Positions 23,937 through 31,525 of a stretch of 40,307 nucleotides of DNA are shown piece after piece. The notes under the pieces were generated by a model, which was given only the letters and a program-made list of their open reading frames with translations, did no database searches and was not told where the DNA came from. This DNA comes from Paenibacillus typhae (GTDB taxonomy: Bacteria > Bacillota > Bacilli > Paenibacillales > Paenibacillaceae). Every line of letters begins with the position of its first letter. Within the stretch, counting starts at the first letter, position 1. A program made the translations under genes and the position numbers. The stretch covers positions 1-40,307 of the forward strand of contig NZ_FNDX01000053.1 of NCBI RefSeq assembly GCF_900099765.1, read 5' to 3'.

Positions 23937-24980
23937 TTATTGCTTGAATTCCGGCGTCGACTCTCTAATAACCGGTCTGGTGCTGATATGGGTGACCTGA
24001 TAGGGCTGCTGCGGACTTTCGATCCTGGAGAGCAGCATTTCGGCAGCCTTGATTCCCATTTCACTGCTGTAAATATGGACCGTGGTCAGATGAGGCTCGA
24101 TGATGCACGCCTCCGGACCGTCATCGAAGCCGCAGACAGCAATGTCACCGGGGATGGAGTAGCCCGACTGCTTAAGGGTCTTCATCATGTTAACGGCGAT
24201 GTAGTCATTGGCACAGATAAAAGCCGAGGGAAGCTTTGGCATGGCTTGTAATTTCCCGGCTGCCCATTCAGGTGTTGCGAAGAACAGACGGTCATCATCC
24301 AGGATACAGTGCTCCGCCTGAAGAGGAATTCCCGCCGCCGTAAGGGCACGGTTGAAGCCTGCCCACCGTTCATTAAAGCTCATGCAATGATTGTAATCGC
24401 CGATAAAACCGAGGGTTGTGTAACCGCCATCAATTAGCTTTTTGGTAAGATGATAAGTGCTGTGCTCGTTCTCCATCAGCAGAATATCGGCCTGGAATTC
24501 AGGGTAGCAGACATGGGCGGAGCAGTCGATGAAGATCGTCGGAACCCCGAGGCCAGTGATCAGCCTGCTGTATTCCAGATTGAACAGCTCGATACAAATG
24601 ATACCGTCTACATTATCCACGTCAAAATTGTTAGGGAGCGTCAGAGACTTCTGCTCGATTTCCCGTATGATGTGAATGGACAAATTGTAGCCCTCCGCAC
24701 TGATGTGCTTTTCCAGGCCGCTGATCAGGGTTGAGCCGAAGTGGGAGGTATTAGGCAGATTTTCCGTTAACAGCGCAATATTCCGGGAGCTCTTTGGCAG
24801 GACATTCTCCGGCTCGATCAATGAAAACTGCTTATACTTTAACTCAATCGCCTTCTTGATAACCTTGTTTCTGGTTTCTTCGGGCAGGCCCTCTGTGCCG
24901 TTCAAGGCTTTGGAGGCCGTATTTCTGGAGATGCCCAGCGCATCGGCGATATCCTGGATCGTTACTTTTCCCCGTGCCAT
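23937..24980 (-). CDS. LacI-family regulator of the fructan locus
   Basis: A 347-residue regulator: helix-turn-helix TIQDIADALGISRNTASKALNG at the N terminus, then a periplasmic-binding-protein-like effector domain (SAFICANDYIAVNMMKTLKQ and GDIAVCGFDDGPEA are family hallmarks). The start at 24980 (MARGKVT) is chosen because GAGGTGA lies about ten bases upstream and the helix-turn-helix then begins near residue 6; the open frame reaches 25109 without a site. It is divergent from the fructan operon, so it most likely represses it in the absence of a fructose-derived inducer. A duplicated element between the genes is the probable operator. Confidence 0.92.
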   Translation of the reverse strand: MARGKVTIQDIADALGISRNTASKALNGTEGLPEETRNKVIKKAIELKYKQFSLIEPENVLPKSSRNIALLTENLPNTSHFGSTLISGLEKHISAEGYNLSIHIIREIEQKSLTLPNNFDVDNVDGIICIELFNLEYSRLITGLGVPTIFIDCSAHVCYPEFQADILLMENEHSTYHLTKKLIDGGYTTLGFIGDYNHCMSFNERWAGFNRALTAAGIPLQAEHCILDDDRLFFATPEWAAGKLQAMPKLPSAFICANDYIAVNMMKTLKQSGYSIPGDIAVCGFDDGPEACIIEPHLTTVHIYSSEMGIKAAEMLLSRIESPQQPYQVTHISTRPVIRESTPEFKQ

Positions 24981-25070
24981 ATATGTAAGTTCACCTCTAT
25001 ATTCATGTTTCTTTTCGTCTACTCCATTAAATGTATAATAGTTTTCGCAAAATAGCAAATAAATTTTTAC

Positions 25071-25096
25071 AAATGCACAAATTAGTTTACAAAATG
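25071..25096. repeat. Candidate LacI operator, regulator-side copy
   Basis: AAATGCACAAATT, then AGTTT, then ACAAAATG. The same order of blocks occurs at 25239-25266 with small differences, 168-170 bases away. This copy is upstream of the regulator's own likely promoter. A further TTTACAAATG overlaps its left edge (25066). Confidence 0.5.
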
Positions 25097-25154
25097 AACA
25101 GAAAGGCATATACCGTATTTTGATTTAGTCTGTCTTCATACCATTTTTCGGCGT

Positions 25155-25168
25155 TGAAAGCGGAATTT
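25155..25168 (+). promoter_or_regulatory. Weak cre-like site (CcpA)
   Basis: TGAAAGCGGAATTT agrees with the left half of the CcpA consensus TGWAARCGYTWNCW and departs at three positions on the right. It lies about 115 bases upstream of the operon -35 box, where catabolite repression of a fructan operon would be expected. Low confidence. Confidence 0.25.
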
Positions 25169-25238
25169 TTATAAAAATAATCAGCTTTTCTTGATTTTTG
25201 TCAAAAGAAACAGGGCAATTAAGAACAAAATAGTAGTC

Positions 25239-25266
25239 AAATGAACAAATTTATTTTTACAAAATG
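25239..25266. repeat. Candidate LacI operator, operon-side copy
   Basis: AAATGAACAAATT, then TATTTTT, then ACAAAATG, matching the copy at 25071. Its right end includes the palindrome TACA-AAA-TGTA (25258-25268) and lies against the -35 box of the fructan promoter, a position fit for repression. Confidence 0.55.
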
Positions 25267-25268
25267 TA

Positions 25269-25297
25269 TTGACTGATGGTTTTTCATTTGATAAATT
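25269..25297 (+). promoter_or_regulatory. Fructan operon promoter
   Basis: TTGACT (25269-25274), 17 bases, TAAATT (25292-25297), with TG one base before the -10 (extended -10). The leader to the first gene is about 100 bases and contains a weak CACTG/CAGTG stem but no terminator. Confidence 0.65.
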
Positions 25298-25400
25298 GTA
25301 AAGGAACCAGAGGGCATTTGCACTGAAAAATGTAAGCCTTTCAACAGTGTCCCCGGAGCTTTGAACTATAAAACCATGTACATGAATGGAGGTAAAGGCA

Positions 25401-26354
25401 TTGCATAATTCAATAGAAGCGGATCCCCGGCGCGTGACAGCGGTGAGGAGGAGCTCCTTGCCGGAATATTTGAAAAAGCATTATTTCCTGTATCTCATGC
25501 TCGCACCGGCGCTGATCCTGACCCTGATTTTTAAATACGGTCCTATGTATGGTGCGGTTATCGCCTTTAAGGATTTCAGCCCGATCAAAGGGATTCTGGG
25601 CAGTGAATGGGTGGGACTCTACAACTTTGAGAAATTCCTGTCCTCCCCAAACTTCGAGGTCATTTTTATGAATACGCTTAAATTGAGTTTTTTCGGCCTG
25701 CTTCTGAGCTTTCCTGTGCCGATTCTGCTCGCCCTGATGCTAAATCAGGTCCGACGTGCCGGGGTCAAAAAGAACATCCAGCTTTTCCTCTATGCCCCTA
25801 ACTTTATCTCGGTAGTGGTGGTTGTAGGGATGCTGTTCATCTTCCTGTCCCCGACAGGGCCGGTTAACCAGCTGTTCAGCTGGATTAACGGCGAGCCGGT
25901 GATGTTCATGTCCCGTCCGGAGTATTTCCGCTGGATCTATATCCTGTCCGACATCTGGACCGGGGCGGGCTGGGCTTCCATTATCTATGTGGCGGCGCTG
26001 GCAAATGTGGACCCAGAGCTGCATAACGCGGCCAACCTGGACGGTGCCAACCTGCTGCAAAGAATCCGGCATATTGACCTGCCGACCATCAGACCGATTA
26101 TGGCGATTGTCTTTATTCTTGCCGCAGGCGGCATCATGTCTATCGGCTTTGAGAAGGCTTATCTGATGCAGACGGCCACGAACCTCCCGACCTCCGAGAT
26201 TATTCCAACCTATGTGTACAAAATCGGCCTGCAGTCGGGCGACTATGCGTACTCAGCTGCAGTGGGGCTGTTCAACTCGGTTATCAACGTCATTCTGCTG
26301 ATTACTGTGAACTTTACAGTGAAGAAGCTGAATGAGGGCGAAGGCCTTTACTAG
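25401..26354 (+). CDS. Carbohydrate ABC transporter permease 1 (LplB type)
   Basis: About 317 residues, six TM segments, of the LplB/polysaccharide transporter permease group common in Paenibacillus. The docking loop is ELHNAANLDGANLLQRIRHIDLPTI. The TTG at 25401 is preferred because GGAGG lies eight bases upstream; the ATG at 25386 overlaps that site and has none of its own. The N-terminal hallmark YFLYLMLAPALILTLIFKYGPM follows. It forms a channel with the next gene. No ATPase gene is present; such systems usually share an MsmX-type ATPase encoded elsewhere. Oligofructosides are the likely cargo, from the enzymes in the same operon. Confidence 0.92.
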   Translation: MHNSIEADPRRVTAVRRSSLPEYLKKHYFLYLMLAPALILTLIFKYGPMYGAVIAFKDFSPIKGILGSEWVGLYNFEKFLSSPNFEVIFMNTLKLSFFGLLLSFPVPILLALMLNQVRRAGVKKNIQLFLYAPNFISVVVVVGMLFIFLSPTGPVNQLFSWINGEPVMFMSRPEYFRWIYILSDIWTGAGWASIIYVAALANVDPELHNAANLDGANLLQRIRHIDLPTIRPIMAIVFILAAGGIMSIGFEKAYLMQTATNLPTSEIIPTYVYKIGLQSGDYAYSAAVGLFNSVINVILLITVNFTVKKLNEGEGLY

Positions 26355-26371
26355 GAAAGGAGCAACCATTC

Positions 26372-27253
26372 ATGTTCGTAAAACATTCCCGGCTGGACCG
26401 CCTGATGCTCGCGCTGAACGCCGCCTTTTTGACGCTGGCCGTGCTGGTGGTCATTCTTCCGCTAATCTATGTAGTGATCGCCTCCTTCATGGACCCTTCG
26501 GTCCTGTTGAGCCGGGGGATTTCATTTAAGATTTCCGACTGGTCTGTTGAAGGCTATAAGATGATCCTTACCAATCCGGCAATGCTGCGAGGATTTGCAA
26601 ACGCTGTTTTTTATGCCTCCGCCTTTGCGCTGCTGACCGTTACGGTTTCAGTATGTGCCGGGTATGCCTTATCGGATGACCGCTTGAAGGGGAAGGGCTT
26701 GTTTATGACGCTGTTCCTGTTCACGATGTTCTTCGGCGGCGGCCTTGTCCCGACTTATCTTCTGGTCAAAAATCTGGGGCTGCTGAATACGGTCTGGGCC
26801 GTCATTATCCCCGGAGCGGTCAATGTATGGAATATTATTTTGTCCAGAACCTTCTTCAAAGGGGTGCCGAAGGAGCTGAAGGAGGCGTCCAATGTGGACG
26901 GGGCCTCGGAGATGAGGATTTTCTTCAGCATCGTATTGCCGCTCTCCAAGCCGATCATTTTCGTGCTGGCGCTGTATGCCTTTGTCGGCCAGTGGAATTC
27001 GTACTTCGACGCCATGATCTATCTCGATAATCCCGCTCTACACCCGCTGCAGCTCGTGCTGCGCTCAATCCTGATCCAGAACCAGGTGGATCCGGGCATG
27101 ATCAGTGACCAGTTGGCTGCGGCGGAAATGAAGCGTCTGTCAGAAATCATCAAATACGCTGCAATCGTGATTTCCAGCCTGCCGCTGATCATTATGTATC
27201 CGTTCTTCCAGAAATATTTTGAAAAAGGTGTCATGGTCGGCTCCATTAAATAG
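26372..27253 (+). CDS. Carbohydrate ABC transporter permease 2 (YtcP/LplC type)
   Basis: A 293-residue MalG-like permease with six TM segments; docking loop ELKEASNVDGASEMRIFFSIVLPLS, and the usual C-terminal GVMVGSIK. AAAGGAG lies ahead of the ATG. It starts 18 bases after permease 1 and is the second half of the importer. Confidence 0.93.
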   Translation: MFVKHSRLDRLMLALNAAFLTLAVLVVILPLIYVVIASFMDPSVLLSRGISFKISDWSVEGYKMILTNPAMLRGFANAVFYASAFALLTVTVSVCAGYALSDDRLKGKGLFMTLFLFTMFFGGGLVPTYLLVKNLGLLNTVWAVIIPGAVNVWNIILSRTFFKGVPKELKEASNVDGASEMRIFFSIVLPLSKPIIFVLALYAFVGQWNSYFDAMIYLDNPALHPLQLVLRSILIQNQVDPGMISDQLAAAEMKRLSEIIKYAAIVISSLPLIIMYPFFQKYFEKGVMVGSIK

Positions 27254-27313
27254 GAAGCAGGCTGCACATAGATAAGTTCTTTTCATTCATTTTTACTTTG
27301 GAGGTCATATCCG

Positions 27314-28930
27314 ATGAAAAGCTCAACACGTACAAAAGGTTTGTCAAAAGCAGCATCAGCCTCTGTCCTAGCTTCCTTCATGTTCCTTGCTGCCTGCAGC
27401 AGCGGTGGCGGGGGAGGCAGTGCGGCCAGTGAACAGCAGGACCCAAGCGGCAAGGTTACCTTAAACTTCATTACGCAAAGCTCTGCACTGGCCCCGGCCG
27501 ATCCGAACGACAAGCTGATCAATAAACGGCTCGAAGAGAAAACAAATGTGCATATCAACTGGAAGAACTTCACGAATGATGTATTTGTAGAAAAAAGAAA
27601 TCTGGCCGTAGCCAGCGGCGATCTTCCGGATGCCATTTTTAACGCGGATTACAGTGACTATGAGCTGCTGAAGCTGGCCAAGGACGGCACCATCATTCCG
27701 CTGAATGATCTGATCGAGCAGAATATGCCCAACTTTAAAAAGGTGCTGGAGGAAGCTCCAGAGTACAAAAGCATGATCACAGCGCCTGACGGCAATATCT
27801 ATGCTTTCCCCTGGATCGAAGAGCTGGGGAACGGCAAGGAAAGAATCCAGGCGGTGGATAGTATGCCATGGATCAATGTGGAATGGCTAAAAAATCTGGG
27901 CCTCGATATGCCAACGACTACCGAAGAATTGAAGCAGGTGCTGATTGCCTTCAAGACCCAGGACCCGAACGGCAACGGCCAGGCCGATGAAATTCCGCTT
28001 TCCTTCATTAATAAGCCTGGTGCGGAGGATCTGGTGTTCCTGTTCGGATCATTCGGGCTCGGCGAGAACCCCGACCATGCGGTGGTCAGCAATGACGGCA
28101 AAGTGGTCTTTACCGCTGCCGAAGAAGGCTATAAAGCAGCTGTGAAATTTATTAATGAGCTGTACAAAGAAAAACTGATTGATATCGAAGCCTACACCCA
28201 GGACTGGAGCACTTATCTGGCCAAGGGGAAGGATCAGAAGTACGGCCTGTATTTCTCCTGGGATAAGGCGAATATTTCCGGTGCGAACGATGCCTACGAG
28301 GTGATGCCGCCGCTGGCCGGACCGGACGGTGAAGTCAACGTAACCCGGACGAACGCCCTGGGACTGGGCCGCGGAAAGATGGTCGTCACCAGTGCCAACA
28401 AAAACCTGGAAACTACGGCGAAATGGGTCGATCAGCTGTATGATCCGATCCAGTCTGTCCAGAACAACTGGGGAACCTACGGGGATGATACCCAGCAGAA
28501 CATCTTTGAATTTGATGAAGCCGCAGGGATGCTGAAGCATCTGCCGCTGGAAGGCACCGCTCCGGTGGAGCTCCGTGAGAAAACAAGCATCGGCGGACCG
28601 CTGGCGATTCTGGATTCTTATTACGGCAAGTACACCACCATGCCGGATGATGCCAAGGGCAGAATGGATATCGTCAAGAACATCATGGCTCCGAAAATGA
28701 AGGCGGAGAACGTCATGCCGAGCGTATTCCATTCCATTGACGAGCTGGACCGGCTGACGACCATCGAAACCGACCTGTTCGCCTATGTGCTCAGAATGCG
28801 CACCGAATGGTACCAGAACGGCAAAATTGATGCCGAGTGGAATGACTATCTCAAGGAGCTGGACCGCCTCGGCCTGCAGGAATGGCTGGAGATCAAGCAG
28901 GGCGGCTACGACAGAGCAACGGGGAAGTAA
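27314..28930 (+). CDS. Oligosaccharide-binding lipoprotein (LplA type, fructan importer)
   Basis: A 538-residue family 1 extracellular binding protein. The signal peptide ends in LAAC (Cys28) and is followed by a Ser/Gly-rich linker that tethers the domain. KLINKRLEEKTNVHINWKNF and LPDAIF early in the mature part, then PDGNIYAFP, are typical of the large LplA-type proteins. GGAGG lies nine bases before ATG. It delivers sugar to the two permeases; with two GH32 enzymes and a fructokinase in the locus, levan- or inulin-derived oligosaccharides are the likely ligands. A large hairpin follows the gene. Confidence 0.92.
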   Translation: MKSSTRTKGLSKAASASVLASFMFLAACSSGGGGGSAASEQQDPSGKVTLNFITQSSALAPADPNDKLINKRLEEKTNVHINWKNFTNDVFVEKRNLAVASGDLPDAIFNADYSDYELLKLAKDGTIIPLNDLIEQNMPNFKKVLEEAPEYKSMITAPDGNIYAFPWIEELGNGKERIQAVDSMPWINVEWLKNLGLDMPTTTEELKQVLIAFKTQDPNGNGQADEIPLSFINKPGAEDLVFLFGSFGLGENPDHAVVSNDGKVVFTAAEEGYKAAVKFINELYKEKLIDIEAYTQDWSTYLAKGKDQKYGLYFSWDKANISGANDAYEVMPPLAGPDGEVNVTRTNALGLGRGKMVVTSANKNLETTAKWVDQLYDPIQSVQNNWGTYGDDTQQNIFEFDEAAGMLKHLPLEGTAPVELREKTSIGGPLAILDSYYGKYTTMPDDAKGRMDIVKNIMAPKMKAENVMPSVFHSIDELDRLTTIETDLFAYVLRMRTEWYQNGKIDAEWNDYLKELDRLGLQEWLEIKQGGYDRATGK

Positions 28931-28941
28931 AATAAAAATAA

Positions 28942-28996
28942 AGATTGAACGGGAATCTTGAGAAAAGACCTTTTCTCTAAATTCCCGGTTCAATCT
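28942..28996 (+). other. Large intercistronic hairpin between binding protein and GH32 genes
   Basis: Outer arms AGATTGAAC-GGGAAT and ATTCCC-GG-TTCAATCT pair over about 14 bases with one bulge; inside, GAGAAAA / TTTTCTC pair as well. No T-tract follows, so it is not a usual terminator. It ends 27 bases before the next ATG. It may protect the binding-protein mRNA from 3' decay or mark a processing site, raising its level over the enzymes. Confidence 0.7.
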
Positions 28997-29022
28997 ATCC
29001 GGGAGAAAAGGAGAAATCATAT

Positions 29023-30507
29023 ATGTCAGCAATAACAGAACAAAACTACCGGGGTGCCTATCACTTTTCGCCCCAGAAGAATTGGATGAACGATCCGAAC
29101 GGGCTCGTATACTTCGAGGGAGAATACCACTTGTTCTTCCAGCATCACCCGGACGGTATGAGTATGGGGGAGATGCACTGGGGCCACGCCGTCAGCAGGG
29201 ACCTGATCAACTGGGAGGAGCTGCCGGTAGCGCTGGTGCCGGATGAACTGGGTATGATTTTCTCGGGAAGCGCAGTTGTGGACTGGAAAAATACGACGGG
29301 CTTTTTCGGGGATAAGCCAGGTCTTGTAGCGATCTTTACCCATCACCTGAACATGCCGGAAGGACAGCCCGCCGTTCAGTATCAGAGCATTGCTTACAGC
29401 AAGGATAACGGCAGAACCTGGATCAAATATGCCGGGAATCCGGTGCTGACCCATGACAGCTTCATTGATTTCCGTGATCCCAAGGTGTTCTGGGATGCTG
29501 ATGCCAGCCGGTGGGTGATGATCGTGGCCTGCGGCCAGACGGTATGCCTGTACTACTCGCCTGACCTGATTCACTGGACCTTTGCCAGCGAATTCGGTGC
29601 CGGGATCGGCTCGCATGATGGAGTGTGGGAGTGCCCGGATCTTTTCCCGCTGCCGGTTGATGGAGACGAGGATAATGTTAAATGGGTGATGCTTGTGAGC
29701 ATCGGCGCTGATCCGGCCTTTGAGGAAGGCTCCAGAACACAGTATTTCACAGGCAGCTTCGACGGGGCCGTATTCACGCCTGACGAAGCCTCGCAGCGCA
29801 TCCGCTGGATCGATTATGGAAGGGATAATTATGCCGGGGTCAGCTGGTCCGATCTTCCCGAGGAAGACGGGAGACGCCTGTTTATCGGCTGGATGAGCAA
29901 CTGGATGTATGCTCCGCAGACACCGACAGAAGGCTTCCGCGGAGCGATGACGATTCCCCGTGAGCTTTCACTGGAAACGAGAAACGGGGAAGAGACGCTC
30001 ATCCAGAAGCCTGCCAAAGAGCTGGAAGCAGCGCGCATCCCGGTCCTGTCCCTTAAGAATGCTTCGGTGCAAGAAATTAATGCGACCTGCGCAGGGCTTG
30101 AACTGGACGCCTACCTCATAGAGGCGAAGCTTCCGCGCGGTACGTCTGCCGGCTTCCGTTTAAAAGCAGGTGCGGGGGAGCATACCGTTGCCGGGATTAA
30201 TGCGCAGACGGAAGAATTGTACGTAGACCGCAGCGCTTCCGGGAAGGCAGATTTCCACAGTCTGTTCGCGGGGGTTCATTCTGCGAAGCTTGCGGCACCG
30301 GCTGAAGTCTATGATTTGACGATTTATGTTGACCGTTCCTCGGTGGAGGTATTCGCGGGCGGCGGTCAGGCGGTTATTACGGATCTTATTTTCCCCGGGT
30401 CTGATTCCGCCGGTCTGGCTGCCTTTGCAGACCAGGAAGGGCAGGTATTCCTGTCGCTGGAACTTTATGAGCTGGACTCCTCTGCTGCAGCCGGCGGCAG
30501 GAAGTAA
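29023..30507 (+). CDS. Cytosolic GH32 fructan hydrolase (levanase/sucrase type)
   Basis: A 494-residue glycoside hydrolase family 32 enzyme with a five-blade propeller and C-terminal beta-sandwich. The three catalytic signatures are complete: WMNDPNG (nucleophile Asp24), FRDPK (transition-state Asp152) and WECPDLF (acid/base Glu203). The late SVEVFAGGGQAVITDLIFP is the GH32 C-domain. There is no signal peptide, so it acts on imported substrates, releasing fructose from beta-fructosides. GGAG lies upstream. The next gene, a fructokinase, would use the product. Confidence 0.95.
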   Translation: MSAITEQNYRGAYHFSPQKNWMNDPNGLVYFEGEYHLFFQHHPDGMSMGEMHWGHAVSRDLINWEELPVALVPDELGMIFSGSAVVDWKNTTGFFGDKPGLVAIFTHHLNMPEGQPAVQYQSIAYSKDNGRTWIKYAGNPVLTHDSFIDFRDPKVFWDADASRWVMIVACGQTVCLYYSPDLIHWTFASEFGAGIGSHDGVWECPDLFPLPVDGDEDNVKWVMLVSIGADPAFEEGSRTQYFTGSFDGAVFTPDEASQRIRWIDYGRDNYAGVSWSDLPEEDGRRLFIGWMSNWMYAPQTPTEGFRGAMTIPRELSLETRNGEETLIQKPAKELEAARIPVLSLKNASVQEINATCAGLELDAYLIEAKLPRGTSAGFRLKAGAGEHTVAGINAQTEELYVDRSASGKADFHSLFAGVHSAKLAAPAEVYDLTIYVDRSSVEVFAGGGQAVITDLIFPGSDSAGLAAFADQEGQVFLSLELYELDSSAAAGGRK

Positions 30508-30525
30508 GCGGGAGGTGCAGCCTAC

Positions 30526-31410
30526 ATGCGTATAGGAGCTATAGAAGCAGGCGGAACGAAATTCATCTGCGGCATCGGGGATGAGCACGGACGGATTGAG
30601 GATCAGATCAGCTTTCCGACCGGTCATCCGGATCAGACGATGCCCCAAGTGATTGATTATTTCCGGGATAAAGGGGCAGAAGCCATCGGGATCGGGTCCT
30701 TTGGCCCGATAGATATCCGCCCGGATAGCCCGGCCTATGGTTATATCACGACCACACCCAAGCCGGGATGGGCACATTATGATCTGCTCGGGACCTTGAA
30801 GCATGCTTTTCCGGTTCCGCTGGGCTGGGATACCGATGTTAATGCTGCAGCCTATGGTGAGGTGAAATGGGGGGCGGCACAGGGACTGTCCAGCTGCCTG
30901 TACATCACCGTGGGTACGGGGATCGGTGTCGGCGTGTATACGGAAGGCCGGCTGGTACACGGTCTTGTCCACCCTGAGGGCGGGCATGTTCCGACGAGAC
31001 GGCATCCGGAGGATCATTATCCGGGAAGATGCCCTTATCACGGGGACTGCCTCGAAGGAATGGCGGCAGGGCCGGCCATCGAAGCCAGATGGGGAAAGAA
31101 GGGCCATGAGCTTCCTGCCGGGCACCAGGCATGGGAGATTGAAGCCTTCTATATTGCCGAGTCCGTAACCCAGGCTGTCCTGCTGCTCTCCCCGGAGAAA
31201 GTCATACTCGGCGGCGGCGTAATGCAGCAGTCCCAGCTGTTCCCGCTGATCCGTGAGGCCGTGCGCCGGAATCTGAACGGTTATGTCAGTTCAGATGCTA
31301 TTCTGACGCAAATGGATGAGTATATTGTGGCTCCGGGTCTCGGCCAGCAGGCCGGATTATGCGGAGCGCTGGCCCTGGGTCTTGCAGCAATAGATAAAGT
31401 CCAGAGTTAG
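30526..31410 (+). CDS. ROK-family fructokinase
   Basis: A 294-residue sugar kinase of the ROK family, close in pattern to YdhR/GmuE and ScrK fructokinases: EAGGTKFICGIG near the N terminus for ATP, catalytic Asp104 in WDTDVNAAA, ITVGTGIGVGV, EGGH (151-154) and a zinc-binding CPYHGDC (169-175, with His154). It phosphorylates fructose to fructose 6-phosphate. It starts 18 bases after the GH32 stop and completes the intracellular part of the pathway. Confidence 0.92.
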   Translation: MRIGAIEAGGTKFICGIGDEHGRIEDQISFPTGHPDQTMPQVIDYFRDKGAEAIGIGSFGPIDIRPDSPAYGYITTTPKPGWAHYDLLGTLKHAFPVPLGWDTDVNAAAYGEVKWGAAQGLSSCLYITVGTGIGVGVYTEGRLVHGLVHPEGGHVPTRRHPEDHYPGRCPYHGDCLEGMAAGPAIEARWGKKGHELPAGHQAWEIEAFYIAESVTQAVLLLSPEKVILGGGVMQQSQLFPLIREAVRRNLNGYVSSDAILTQMDEYIVAPGLGQQAGLCGALALGLAAIDKVQS

Positions 31411-31440
31411 TTCAATCTATTCATCCATATAAACAACAGG

Positions 31441-31484
31441 CAAGGCCGGAGTGATGCAGATGCAGCAAGCCGGCCTTGTTTCTC
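31441..31484 (+). terminator. Hairpin between fructokinase and secreted GH32 gene
   Basis: Perfect 9-base arms CAAGGCCGG / CCGGCCTTG (31441-31449 / 31470-31478), 20-base loop, then TTTCTC. It is a weak terminator or attenuator. I see no clear promoter in the 40 bases after it, so the next gene may depend on readthrough. Confidence 0.6.
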
Positions 31485-31525
31485 AAAAAAAGGAACTTAT
31501 CATACACAGGAAAAGAGGTTGAAGG

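Noticed and set aside
25321..25349. CACTG/CAGTG stem in the fructan operon leader as a possible riboswitch
   Set aside because: Only five pairs with a large loop; no conserved riboswitch core and no terminator follow.
28049..29032. A 327-codon minus-strand frame opposite the binding-protein gene
   Set aside because: Antisense shadow; it also covers the intercistronic hairpin and has no ribosome site.
30160..31125. A 321-codon minus-strand frame opposite the GH32 and fructokinase genes
   Set aside because: It crosses two convincing genes in antisense and has low-quality composition.
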